In this document: positions 28,275 to 38,000 of the stretch, piece after piece
Layout of the letters: each line of letters opens with the position of its first letter
Numbering within the stretch: the stretch's first letter is position 1
Origin: Bacteroidota bacterium
Lineage (GTDB): Bacteria > Bacteroidota > Bacteroidia > UKL13-3
Assembly (NCBI GenBank): GCA_027484685.1
Contig: JAIXSO010000003.1
Span: 48,375 to 112,374 of the forward strand
DNA length: 64,000 nucleotides
Reading direction: 5' to 3'
Notes under the pieces: model-generated
What the model was told of the DNA's origin: nothing
What the model saw: only the letters and a program-made list of their open reading frames with translations
Database searches by the model: none
Made by a program: the position numbers and the translations under genes

Positions 28275-30359
28275 ATGGCCGATATCAATTCAAACGATTT
28301 AAAACCTCAAAACGAAAACAATCCAAATCCTCGCAAAAACAGTAATTTGCCTAAATTCAATTTTTATTGGATATACGCAATTATAGCACTTGTAATGCTT
28401 GGCTTGTTTTTCTTGCCAAAAGATTTTGCTAAAAAAACCGATTGGCTAACAGTAAGAAACAACATGATTTTAACCCACGATGTAGAAAAAATTGTGGTGG
28501 TAAATAAAGAACGAGCGGAAGTTTTTATAAAAGAAAGCGCACTTTCTAACACTAAATATAAAGCTGTAAAAGGTCAAGGAAGCTTTGGCGAAAAAGGACC
28601 ACATTATTACTTTGAAATAGGCGATTTGCAGCAATTTGAAAAAAACATGGATGAAGCACAAAAAGACTTTAGCCAAAACGAAAAAATTGTTGTTGAATTT
28701 GCCAATACTCGCGAAACTTCTAACTTTTTAGTGAACTGGTTACCAATTTTATTATTAATTGGTTTCACTTTCTTTATGATTCGCAGAATGAGCGGTGGCT
28801 CAGGCGGAGGAGGCGGAGCTCAAATATTTAATATTGGCAAAAGCCGCGCACAATTATATGACAAGGAAACCAATGTAAATATTACTTTTAAAGATGTAGC
28901 TGGTTTGGACGAAGCCAAAGAAGAAGTAATGGAAATTGTTGATTTCTTGAAAAATCCTAAAAAATACACTGTGCTTGGGGGTAAAATTCCTAAAGGTGCT
29001 TTGTTAATTGGTTCGCCAGGAACAGGAAAAACATTATTAGCTAAAGCTGTGGCTGGCGAAGCTGGTGTTCCTTTCTTCTCACTTTCAGGTTCCGATTTTG
29101 TGGAAATGTTTGTGGGTGTAGGTGCAAGTAGAGTTAGAGATTTATTTAAACAAGCAAAAGAAAAAGCTCCTTGTATTATATTCATAGATGAAATTGATGC
29201 TGTTGGTCGTGCACGTGGTAAAAATGCCATGCAAGGTGCTAACGATGAGCGTGAAAATACCTTAAACCAATTGTTAACCGAAATGGATGGTTTTGGAACC
29301 GATATTGGAATCATCATTTTAGCTGCGACTAACCGTCCTGATATTTTAGATTCAGCTTTATTACGTCCAGGAAGATTTGACAGACAAATTTCTATTGACA
29401 AACCAGATTTAAAAGGCCGTGCCGCTATTTTTAGAGTGCATTTGAAACCTTTAAAATTAGCTGCTGATGTTGATGAAACTAAATTAGCTACTCAAACTGC
29501 TGGTTTTGCTGGTGCCGAAATTATGAATGTTTGTAACGAAGCAGCTTTAATTGCCGCTCGTAGAAACAAAGAAATGGTTGACATGGCTGATTTTCAAGCA
29601 GCTGTAGATAGAGTTATTGGCGGTTTAGAAAAGAAAAATAAAGTTATTTCTGACCACGAAAAACAAATAGTAGCTTACCACGAAGCTGGACATGCCATTT
29701 CAGGTTGGTTTTTAGAACATGTTGATCCATTGGTTAAAGTTAGTATTGTTCCTCGTGGAGTTGCGGCTTTAGGATATGCGCAGTATTTACCAAAAGACCA
29801 ATATTTATACACTACCGAACAAATGATAAATATGATGTGTATGACTTTGGGCGGACGTGTAGCTGAAGATATTATTTTTAATCGAATAAGCACTGGTGCG
29901 CAAAACGATTTAGAACGCATTACCAAAATGGCTTACGCTATGGTAACTATTTATGGTATGAACGATAAAGTAGGTAATTTAAGTTTTTACGATCCAAATA
30001 ATGAATATGGTTTTACAAAACCATATAGTGATAAAACAGCAGAACTAATTGACCAAGAAGTAAGAACTTTGGTAGAAATGTGTTACAATAAAACCAAAGC
30101 ATTATTACTAGAAAAGAAAGATTTACTAGAGAAATTGGCTCAAGAATTATTGAAAAAAGAGATTATTTTCCAAGCTGATTTAGAAGTTATTTTAGGTAAA
30201 CGTCCGTTTGAATACCGCAACCAAGAAATTGAAGCAATGGATGCCGAAAAACTAAAATTAGACGAAGAGGCAAAAGAACTAGCAGACAAGAAAATAGAAA
30301 CAACTGAAGCTACCACAATAACAGAAGTTAAAGCTGAAAACAACGACACAACGGCTTAA
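28275..30359 (+). CDS. ftsH: ATP-dependent zinc metalloprotease FtsH
   Basis: 694 residues. Membrane-anchored AAA+ protease that degrades misfolded and short-lived membrane and cytosolic proteins. Two membrane segments (FYWIYAIIALVMLGLFFLP near 29-47 and WLPILLLIGFTFFMI near 155-169), Walker A GSPGTGKT near residue 246, Walker B IIFIDEIDAVG, second region of homology with RPGRFDRQI, zinc site HEAGH near residue 468. The N-terminus is Asn/Pro-rich and the C-terminus is an acidic Glu/Lys tail. Closed by a terminator at 30379. Confidence 0.98.
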   Translation: MADINSNDLKPQNENNPNPRKNSNLPKFNFYWIYAIIALVMLGLFFLPKDFAKKTDWLTVRNNMILTHDVEKIVVVNKERAEVFIKESALSNTKYKAVKGQGSFGEKGPHYYFEIGDLQQFEKNMDEAQKDFSQNEKIVVEFANTRETSNFLVNWLPILLLIGFTFFMIRRMSGGSGGGGGAQIFNIGKSRAQLYDKETNVNITFKDVAGLDEAKEEVMEIVDFLKNPKKYTVLGGKIPKGALLIGSPGTGKTLLAKAVAGEAGVPFFSLSGSDFVEMFVGVGASRVRDLFKQAKEKAPCIIFIDEIDAVGRARGKNAMQGANDERENTLNQLLTEMDGFGTDIGIIILAATNRPDILDSALLRPGRFDRQISIDKPDLKGRAAIFRVHLKPLKLAADVDETKLATQTAGFAGAEIMNVCNEAALIAARRNKEMVDMADFQAAVDRVIGGLEKKNKVISDHEKQIVAYHEAGHAISGWFLEHVDPLVKVSIVPRGVAALGYAQYLPKDQYLYTTEQMINMMCMTLGGRVAEDIIFNRISTGAQNDLERITKMAYAMVTIYGMNDKVGNLSFYDPNNEYGFTKPYSDKTAELIDQEVRTLVEMCYNKTKALLLEKKDLLEKLAQELLKKEIIFQADLEVILGKRPFEYRNQEIEAMDAEKLKLDEEAKELADKKIETTEATTITEVKAENNDTTA

Positions 30360-30378
30360 TTCTATAAAATTTAAATAA

Positions 30379-30415
30379 AAAAACCTGCATCAAATAAATT
30401 GGTGCAGGTTTTTTT
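30379..30415 (+). terminator. Intrinsic terminator of ftsH
   Basis: Stem AAACCTGCATCA with TGGTGCAGGTTT (one G-U pair), flanked by A-run and T-run, about 20 nt after the ftsH stop codon. Confidence 0.87.
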
Positions 30416-30517
30416 ATGATTGCTACAAAAATATTTAACCATAACACAACCGAATTATTAGTAAAAAGTCGTTGCTAAAACTAATTTAAACCTTTAATCT
30501 TGCGCTTCTTAAAACGG

Positions 30518-32569
30518 ATGGAAAACTCAGTATTTTTAAAAGCCTTTAAACTAATGAGCACTGCGCGTGCCATGGCCGATATTTACGATGCTAATCGTAA
30601 CATTACCAAGTATGTACACTCAACAAGTAAAGGTCACGAAGCAGTGCAATTGGCATTGGCGTTCCAATTAAAATCTTACGATTTTGTGTCGCCATACTAT
30701 AGAGATGAAAGTATGCTTTTAGGAATGGGCTTAACTCCATACGAATTAATGTTGCAATTATTGGCTAAAGCCGATGATCCATTTTCGGGAGGAAGAACTT
30801 ATTATTCTCATCCATCATTGCGCAGAGAAGGTATTCCCGTTATGCCGCACCAAAGTAGCGCAACTGGTATGCAAGCAATTCCCGCCACAGGCATGGCACA
30901 TGGAGTAGCTTATAAAGAAAGTCAAGGTTTAAACAATCCAAACGAAAAACCTGTAGTAATTTGCAGTTTGGGTGATGGCTCTGTAACCGAAGGCGAAATT
31001 GCAGAAGCATTGCAAATGGCTATCTTAAAAAAATTACCTATTATATTTTTTGTACAAGATAATAATTGGGGAATTAGCGCCAGTGGCGAAGAAATGCGTG
31101 CTATGGACGCCTACGATTATGCGGCAGGATTCAAAGGTTTAGAACGTAGAAAAGTTGATGGAAGTGATTTCCAAGCTTCGTACGATATTGTAAAAGAGAG
31201 TTTAAATTATGTAAGAATTCATAGAGCACCTTTACTAATTTGTGCTAAAGTGCCTTTATTAGGCCACCATACATCAGGTGTAAGAAAAGAATGGTACAGA
31301 ACAGAAGAAGATATGGCAAAACATACTGCCAATGATCCTTTTGAAAAACTAAAATACCATATTTTAAATAATAACATTGCTTCTGAACAAGAACTTGAGA
31401 TTATAATAACTGAAGCAAACACTTATGTTGCTTCACAATTTAACGATGCTGTAAATGCACCGGAACCAAGTTTAGATACATTGGAAAACCACGTTTTTGC
31501 ACCTTCGCAAGCTGCAGAAGAAGTTGGAAACAGAACTCCAGAAGGCAAAGAACCAAGTGTAATGGTAGATGCAGCTTTACATGCTGTAGATGAAATTATG
31601 CGCAAGCATAAAGAAGCCATTTTTTACGGACAAGATGTGGGAGCAAGACTAGGCGGAGTTTTTCGTGAAGCAGCTACTTTAGCAGGAAAATATGGCGATG
31701 ACCGTGTATTTAACACGCCAATTCAAGAAGCATATATTGTAGGTTCAACTGTTGGAATGAGTGCAGTTGGTGTTAAACCAATTGTTGAAATTCAATTTGC
31801 TGATTATGTGTGGAGTGGTGTAAATCAATTGGTATGTGAAATAACCAAATCGAGTTATTTAACCATGGGTAAATTTCCCGTGAGTTGTGTAATAAGAATC
31901 CCAATTGGTGCTTACGGAGGTGGAGGGCCTTACCATAGCGGAAGTATTGAATCAACTTTACTTACTTTAAAAGGAATAAAAATAGCTTACCCAAGCAATG
32001 CTGCCGATATGAAAGGCTTAATGAAAGCTGCTTATTATGATGGTAATCCTTGTATAATGCTAGAGCATAAAGGTTTGTATTGGAGCAAAAATCCAGGAAC
32101 TGAATTGGCTCGTTGCATTGAGCCAGATGAAGATTATGTATTGCCATTTGGTAAAGCCAATATAGTATTGCAAGCAAGCGATGATGCTGTTGAAAATGGC
32201 GAAAGTTGTACCATTATAACTTGGGGTATGGGCGTTTATTGGAGTTTAACCGCTGCTAAACAATTTGCAGGCAGAGTTGAGATAGTTGACTTACGCTCAC
32301 TTCAACCGTTAGACGAAGAAACCATAATGGCAAGTGTAACCAAACATGGTAAATGTTTAATAGTTACCGAAGAGCCTTTATTAAATTCGTTTGCTGAAAG
32401 TTTAGCTGCACGTATTATGCAACAATGTTTTACCAAATTGGATGCACCAGTTATGACAATTGGTTCAAAAAATTTACCTGCTGTGCCTTTAAATATGGGC
32501 TTAGAGGCAGAAATGTTACCAAATGCAAATAAGGTAGCTGATAAATTAAACGAACTATTAAATTACTAA
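30518..32569 (+). CDS. 2-oxo acid dehydrogenase E1, fused alpha and beta subunits
   Basis: 683 residues. The thiamine-diphosphate E1 component decarboxylates branched-chain 2-oxo acids (or a related substrate) and passes the acyl group to lipoyl-E2. The first half is the alpha subunit (YVHSTSKGHEAVQLALAF, SLGDGSVTEGEIAEAL with the ThDP GDG motif, QDNNWGIS), the second the beta subunit from about residue 345 (GQDVGARLGGVFREAATL, PIQEAYIVGSTVGMS, GAYGGGGPYHSGSIES). Fusion in this order is known in Bacteroidota. I chose ATG 30518 over TTG 30500. E2 and E3 genes are not nearby; substrate assignment is by family only. Confidence 0.92.
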   Translation: MENSVFLKAFKLMSTARAMADIYDANRNITKYVHSTSKGHEAVQLALAFQLKSYDFVSPYYRDESMLLGMGLTPYELMLQLLAKADDPFSGGRTYYSHPSLRREGIPVMPHQSSATGMQAIPATGMAHGVAYKESQGLNNPNEKPVVICSLGDGSVTEGEIAEALQMAILKKLPIIFFVQDNNWGISASGEEMRAMDAYDYAAGFKGLERRKVDGSDFQASYDIVKESLNYVRIHRAPLLICAKVPLLGHHTSGVRKEWYRTEEDMAKHTANDPFEKLKYHILNNNIASEQELEIIITEANTYVASQFNDAVNAPEPSLDTLENHVFAPSQAAEEVGNRTPEGKEPSVMVDAALHAVDEIMRKHKEAIFYGQDVGARLGGVFREAATLAGKYGDDRVFNTPIQEAYIVGSTVGMSAVGVKPIVEIQFADYVWSGVNQLVCEITKSSYLTMGKFPVSCVIRIPIGAYGGGGPYHSGSIESTLLTLKGIKIAYPSNAADMKGLMKAAYYDGNPCIMLEHKGLYWSKNPGTELARCIEPDEDYVLPFGKANIVLQASDDAVENGESCTIITWGMGVYWSLTAAKQFAGRVEIVDLRSLQPLDEETIMASVTKHGKCLIVTEEPLLNSFAESLAARIMQQCFTKLDAPVMTIGSKNLPAVPLNMGLEAEMLPNANKVADKLNELLNY

Positions 32570-32572
32570 TTA

Positions 32573-33259
32573 ATGACCCATATTTTATGCATAGAAACTG
32601 CTACTGAAATTTGCTCAGTAGCAATTGCTAAAAATGGTGAAACCATAGCACTAGTAGAAGACACGCAAGGTAATAGCCATGCATCTCAATTGCATATTTT
32701 AGTGGCAAAAGCACTTGAGCAATCCAACTTGCAATTTTCTGATTTACAAGCGGTGGCCGTGGGTAAAGGACCTGGAAGTTATACTGGATTACGCGTAGGT
32801 GTTTCGGCTGCAAAAGGTTATTGCTATGCATTGCAAATTCCTTTAATTGCTATCAATACCTTACAAAGTTTAGCAAACGGTTTTTGGCAAAATAATCCTG
32901 CTTACTCAGGTTTGGTTTGCCCAATGATTGATGCAAGAAGAATGGAAGTTTATTGTGCTTTGTTCAATCAAACATTGCACGAAGTGTTACCAACTCAAGC
33001 CAAGATAATAGATGAAGAATCATTTATAGAACAGTTAAGCCAAAACCAAATTACATTTATTGGAAATGGCGCTGCCAAATGCCAAAATACCATTACAAGT
33101 GTGCAAGCAAAATTTGATATTTCTGTAAGATGTAATGCAAGTAATTTAAGTAAACTAGCCCAAGAAGCTTTTACCAAAAATACTCTTGAAGATTTGGCTT
33201 ACTTTGAACCTTATTATTTAAAAGATTTTATTGGTACTGTAGCAAAAAAATTGGTTTAA
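32573..33259 (+). CDS. tsaB: tRNA threonylcarbamoyladenosine biosynthesis protein TsaB
   Basis: 228 residues. TsaB is the scaffold that activates TsaD in making t6A at position 37 of ANN-decoding tRNAs. Visible: ILCIETATEICSVAI, SHASQLHILV, VAVGKGPGSYTGLRVGVSAA and CPMIDARRMEVY. It starts 3 nt after the E1 gene, and its stop overlaps the end of the convergent histidine kinase gene by 4 nt. Confidence 0.94.
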   Translation: MTHILCIETATEICSVAIAKNGETIALVEDTQGNSHASQLHILVAKALEQSNLQFSDLQAVAVGKGPGSYTGLRVGVSAAKGYCYALQIPLIAINTLQSLANGFWQNNPAYSGLVCPMIDARRMEVYCALFNQTLHEVLPTQAKIIDEESFIEQLSQNQITFIGNGAAKCQNTITSVQAKFDISVRCNASNLSKLAQEAFTKNTLEDLAYFEPYYLKDFIGTVAKKLV

Positions 33260-35277
33260 GCTTGGTCAGATATTTCTATAGGAACTGTTAATACAAACTC
33301 ACTTCCTTTTCCAAACTCACTTATTACCTGAATATCGCCATGCATTAAATTGGTTAATTGTTTAACAATAAATAAACCTAAACCACTTGAAGCTTCGTTG
33401 GCAGTTGGCCTTGCCGATAATTTTTTGAAACGCATAAACAACTGCTGTTTATCTAATTCTGTGAAACCAGGACCATTATCCTTTACACTAAATACCAAAT
33501 TATTATTCAATCTAGTAGCTGTAAATATAACTTGCGATTGAACAGGTGAAAATTTAATTGCATTACTAATCAAATTATCTAAAATCCTAGTTAGGTAGTC
33601 TTTTGAATTGGTAATTTCCAAGTTTCCAATAGCGTTAACTAGCTCAATTTCAATAGATTTTTCGTTAGCAATAACCTTAAAACTATTCATTAAATTAGCC
33701 AAAACATCACTAGGTAAAAACTTTTCCATTTTAACAGAAGTGACAGTATGTTTATCGTTAAAAATTTCACTAATATCAATTGTATCTTGAATTAACTGAA
33801 GCGAATCTTTACAAATAGTATTGATATAGTTAATAAAAATGGCCTTTTCATTTTCATCCTTTTCCTCTTCTAGTAAATTAGCCAAGCCTGCAATTTTGTT
33901 AAAAGGCGATCTTAAATCATGGGCTAAAATACCCATTAACGATTGATTTTCTTCAATTAATTGTGCTAAGTTTTTATTTTGATTAGCTACTTCTTGTGTT
34001 TTTAATTCAATGATTTCGTTTTTATGAACTAGTTTGTTTTTAGTCTTTTTTACAACACTTAAATTATACGCCAAGTAAATACTTATAAATAAAAGAACTA
34101 GTAGGGCCAGAGCAAGCTTAGTATTGTTTTTCGATTCACTTTCTAGCAATCTGTTTTGCGCTTTTAAAAGCTCATTTTCTTGTTCTTTTTCCAATGTTTT
34201 GTACTTGGTTTCAATTTCACTGATTAACGATTTATCTTTTGCCAAATCAAGAGAGTCTTGAAGTTGATTTGAAATTGATCTATAAATGATTCCCTTAGAA
34301 AAATCTTTTTTACTATCATACAAATCGCTAAGAGTAGTATAAAGATCAATTAGACTAGTCATGTCGTTGCTCTGTTTGTAAATTTTCTCCCCTATCAACA
34401 AATACTTTTCGGCCTCAGCATAATTCCCCATTTTTAAGCAAATTGCACCTAACATACTGTAATCATTACCGTTGTTAAAATTATTTTCTCCTCCACCTGA
34501 GAGCGTAATGGATTTGTTTAAGTAACTAATGGCTTTGTTATATTTACCTAAGTAAGTGTAAGATGTGCCAATATTATGATAGGCTTTGGCCAAGCTCAAC
34601 TTATCACCAATTTTACTTTTAAATGCAATAACCTTTTCTAAATAAATAATAGCAGAATCAATCTTCCCAATTCCATTATAAATAGCACCCAAATTAGAAT
34701 AAATAGAAGTTGCAATGTGTTCGCTTTTTATCGATTCAAAATACCTAAGCGCTTTAGTGTAGTAATAAATAGCTTTTGTATCAGAACTTAAACGTTGATA
34801 AATAATACCTATACTGATATATGTGGCATGTTCTCCCTTTTCATCTTTTATTCTTTTTCTAATCATTAAACTCCTAAAAAGCAAATCTAATGCTGCTTCA
34901 AATTTATCAGTTGATTCGTAGTAAATGGCCAATAATCTATAGTTTTGAGCAACTATTTTTTGATTGGTTAATTTCTTTGTTAATTCATGCGATTCAAACA
35001 AATATTTTTTTGCAGAATCTAGGTTACCATAATCTATGTACAAATAACCCAAAAGCTGCTTTGCTGAAACTTCACCATCCAAATAACCTATTTCTTTTGA
35101 TTGTTTTACAGCATTAATTATTGTAGAAAACGCAAATGCAGAATCATTAGCACCTTTATAAACGGAATCAATTCTATTATTAATGTAAGCAGTATCAATT
35201 ACTTGAGCATGTAACTTTATAACACCTAATGTAACAAAGAAAATAGTTAGAATCTTATTTATGCTGAATATTTTCAT
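33256..35277 (-). CDS. TPR-containing membrane sensor histidine kinase (tandem paralogue A)
   Basis: 673 residues. Signal peptide (cleavage after KLHAQ), six or so TPR repeats, a coiled coil, a membrane helix near residue 400 (LALALLVLLFISIYLAYNL), HisKA with GILAHDLRSPFNKIAGL and HATPase with DNLISNAIKFS, DNGPGF and SSGLGLFIVKQL. ATG at 35277 is preferred to the TTG two codons earlier. It is paralogous throughout to the next gene upstream (35429), so the pair arose by duplication. No cognate regulator nearby. Confidence 0.93.
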   Translation of the reverse strand: MKIFSINKILTIFFVTLGVIKLHAQVIDTAYINNRIDSVYKGANDSAFAFSTIINAVKQSKEIGYLDGEVSAKQLLGYLYIDYGNLDSAKKYLFESHELTKKLTNQKIVAQNYRLLAIYYESTDKFEAALDLLFRSLMIRKRIKDEKGEHATYISIGIIYQRLSSDTKAIYYYTKALRYFESIKSEHIATSIYSNLGAIYNGIGKIDSAIIYLEKVIAFKSKIGDKLSLAKAYHNIGTSYTYLGKYNKAISYLNKSITLSGGGENNFNNGNDYSMLGAICLKMGNYAEAEKYLLIGEKIYKQSNDMTSLIDLYTTLSDLYDSKKDFSKGIIYRSISNQLQDSLDLAKDKSLISEIETKYKTLEKEQENELLKAQNRLLESESKNNTKLALALLVLLFISIYLAYNLSVVKKTKNKLVHKNEIIELKTQEVANQNKNLAQLIEENQSLMGILAHDLRSPFNKIAGLANLLEEEKDENEKAIFINYINTICKDSLQLIQDTIDISEIFNDKHTVTSVKMEKFLPSDVLANLMNSFKVIANEKSIEIELVNAIGNLEITNSKDYLTRILDNLISNAIKFSPVQSQVIFTATRLNNNLVFSVKDNGPGFTELDKQQLFMRFKKLSARPTANEASSGLGLFIVKQLTNLMHGDIQVISEFGKGSEFVLTVPIEISDQA

Positions 35278-35428
35278 ATGCAAATGGCTTATTTTTTATT
35301 CTTATTGCAAAATAGGAATTAATACTATTAAACAAATCATTTTTTAATATTTTTTATGAACAAAAAACAAATTGTTAAAAAAAAAAGCCAATTAGCTAAT
35401 TTACAGCATAAAATATAATGACTTGAGG

Positions 35429-37435
35429 TTAATTTAAAGGTAATTCAATTAAAAATTCACTTCCTTTTCCTTTTTCCGACATCAAATAAATTTTAGCACC
35501 TATTAAATCTACTAATTGTTTTACAATAAATAGGCCTAATCCGCTAGAAACTTCATTACCTGTTGGCCTAGCAGATAATTTTTTGAATCGGGTAAACATT
35601 TGTTTTTTATCGGCTTCGGTAAAACCAGGGCCTTCATCTTTAAAACTAAAAACAAGCTTATCTGATATTTTTGATGAAGTAAGAATAATATTGGTATTGG
35701 CAGGCGAAAACTTGATAGCATTACTTATTAAATTATCGAAAATTCGACCCAAATATTCTTTCGAACTTCGCAATTCTAGATTACTAGTGCTATCGGCAAA
35801 CGATATTGAAATTTGCTTTTCTAAAGCTACAGCTTTAAATGTATTTAAAGAATTTTCAAGTAATTCACTTGGCTTAAAAACCTCCATTTTTTGCTTAAGC
35901 TCTTCGGCATTTTCGTTATAAATTTGGCTAATATTTACCGTGTCTTGAATTAATTGTAAAGCATCTTTGCAAATACCTTTCATAAAGTTTATGTAAAGTG
36001 TTTTTTCTTCTACACTTTCTTCATCTTCCAAAATATTAACTAAACCTAATAATTTACTAAATGGTGCTCTTAAATCGTGAGCCAAAACGCCCATTAAAGT
36101 TTGGTTTTCACTAATTAACTTTTCTAAGCTTTGATTTTGAATTTCGGCTTCTCTATTTTTACTATTTATTACTTCGTTTTGATGCACCAAGGTATTCTTA
36201 GTATCTCTTAAAGTTTTAATATAAAACACTAAAACAATACTAATTACCACTAAAATAAAAAAACCAAAAGCCAATATATAATTGTATTTAGATTGTTGCT
36301 CTAAGGTTTCATTCTGAGCTTTTAACAAATCAATTTCATGCGATTTTTCCAAACTTTTATACTTAAACTCAATTTCATCGAGTGACAACTTAGCGTTAAG
36401 CTGAGCCACAGAATCTTGAAAAGCAGTTTTGAGCGAAGCGTATTGAATAGATTTTTTAAAGTTTCCTTTTAATTCATAAAGCTCTGAAAGTTTATTGTAA
36501 TTTTCAACCAATTCATCGTTCATGCCATTTTCTCTACTAATTTTCTCACTGGCTAACAAGTATTTTTCTGCCTCATTATATTGCTTTAGTTTAATTAACA
36601 AGCCACCTGCCAATCTGTAAGAAGTTACATTATTGGCATTATTTTCACCTCCACCTGTATTTTTTATTGCTTGTTTAAAACAATCTAATGCTTTAGAGTA
36701 GTTACCTAGCATGGAGTAAGAAATACCTAAATTATGGTATGATTGCCCTAAACTAATAAAATCTTTCATTTTATTTTCAGCGACAATCACTCTATTCAAA
36801 AAATAAATGGCAGAATCAGGATTTCCTAAGCTATTGTAGGCGGCTGCTATATTTGATTGAATATCTGCAATAGATTTTATATTGTTTTCGTTTAAATAAA
36901 AAGCCAATGATTTTTTGTAGTAAAATACTGCTTTTTGAATTTGCGAGGTATAATGAAAAATGATTCCAATACTAGCATTACACTCAGCCATGCCTTTTAG
37001 ATCTTTAATTTTAGTCCGAAGATTCAAACTTTGAAAAAAGTAATCTAAAGCTTTTTCATATTCTTCTTTCCTTTCGTAATAAATACCCAAAATCCTTAAA
37101 TTTTGAGCAAGAACTTTAGTGTTATTTAGTTTTTTATTCTGTTCGTAAGCTTCAAAAATATATTTTTTTGCCAAATCGTAATTTCCATACGACAAATACA
37201 AATATCCCTTTAATTGAACAGCTGAAGAAACACCGCTTAAGTACTTTATTTTTTGTGCTTCTCCAATAATTTTATCAACCGAAGAGAAAGCAAAAGCTGA
37301 ATCATTTTTATTGACATAAACGTTATAAATTTTTTCATCAATTAAAGCAGTATCGGCTTTTTGACCAAATAAGGAAAAAACTGAAAATAAAAAAAACAAG
37401 AAAAAACACCAGCGTGTCTTGGGTAGTATAATCAT
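35429..37435 (-). CDS. TPR-containing membrane sensor histidine kinase (tandem paralogue B)
   Basis: 668 residues. Same layout as its downstream neighbour: signal peptide (FLFFLFSVFSLFGQ), TPR sensor, membrane helix (YILAFGFFILVVISIVLVFY), HisKA (GVLAHDLRAPFSKLLGL) and HATPase (DNLISNAIKFS, DEGPGF, SSGLGLFIVKQL). The open frame continues to a TTG at 37486, but the ATG at 37435 places the signal peptide at the N-terminus and is preferred. It shares near-identical blocks with paralogue A, for example MRFKKLSARPTANEASSG and TRFKKLSARPTGNEVSSG. Confidence 0.93.
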   Translation of the reverse strand: MIILPKTRWCFFLFFLFSVFSLFGQKADTALIDEKIYNVYVNKNDSAFAFSSVDKIIGEAQKIKYLSGVSSAVQLKGYLYLSYGNYDLAKKYIFEAYEQNKKLNNTKVLAQNLRILGIYYERKEEYEKALDYFFQSLNLRTKIKDLKGMAECNASIGIIFHYTSQIQKAVFYYKKSLAFYLNENNIKSIADIQSNIAAAYNSLGNPDSAIYFLNRVIVAENKMKDFISLGQSYHNLGISYSMLGNYSKALDCFKQAIKNTGGGENNANNVTSYRLAGGLLIKLKQYNEAEKYLLASEKISRENGMNDELVENYNKLSELYELKGNFKKSIQYASLKTAFQDSVAQLNAKLSLDEIEFKYKSLEKSHEIDLLKAQNETLEQQSKYNYILAFGFFILVVISIVLVFYIKTLRDTKNTLVHQNEVINSKNREAEIQNQSLEKLISENQTLMGVLAHDLRAPFSKLLGLVNILEDEESVEEKTLYINFMKGICKDALQLIQDTVNISQIYNENAEELKQKMEVFKPSELLENSLNTFKAVALEKQISISFADSTSNLELRSSKEYLGRIFDNLISNAIKFSPANTNIILTSSKISDKLVFSFKDEGPGFTEADKKQMFTRFKKLSARPTGNEVSSGLGLFIVKQLVDLIGAKIYLMSEKGKGSEFLIELPLN

Positions 37436-37550
37436 AAAACGCTCTTTAAAACAAAAATCAAAGTACTTAAATAATTTAGTTGACAATAAATTTAAGGCAA
37501 ATTTTTATTTTAATTGACTTAAAACCTATACGAGCGGATATTTTTTAGCT

Positions 37551-37982
37551 TTAAAGTTTATTAATTAACCCAACCCCAATTCCCATAAAAAGAAGTACTG
37601 CAAAATAAAAAATAGTAAATATCATTACAGTTATTCCAACTATTTTAAAATGTTGCTTCAAGTTTTGAAAACTTAATTCTAACAGTAAACTATCGTTTAA
37701 GGCTAACGCTTTTTTGCATAAATTACTAAAATTTAATAATTTATAAAGAGCATATACTCCCCATAAAGTGCTGAAAAAACCTATAACCATGCTTGGAATT
37801 AAATATAACTCCATATTTTGATTAAAACCGCTATATCCAATTGAAATTACAAAAATAAGAATAGCCAAACCAAAAAATAGTAAGCCAGTTAATGACAGTC
37901 TATATGTCCATTTAGCAATATTGAACAAATGGTTTTTACTAACTTGAGTAATTAAAATAAAATCTGGTTCTAAATTTTCCAT
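37551..37982 (-). CDS. Small integral membrane protein of unknown function
   Basis: 143 residues with three or four hydrophobic segments (LSLTGLLFFGLAILIFVISI, LYLIPSMVIGFFSTLWGVYA, IVGITVMIFTIFYFAVLLFM). No motif I recognise. It resembles small Bacteroidota four-helix membrane proteins in size and layout. It lies 18 nt downstream of envC on the same strand and may be co-transcribed. Confidence 0.7.
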   Translation of the reverse strand: MENLEPDFILITQVSKNHLFNIAKWTYRLSLTGLLFFGLAILIFVISIGYSGFNQNMELYLIPSMVIGFFSTLWGVYALYKLLNFSNLCKKALALNDSLLLELSFQNLKQHFKIVGITVMIFTIFYFAVLLFMGIGVGLINKL

Positions 37983-38000
37983 AATTGGTCTTATGTTGGT

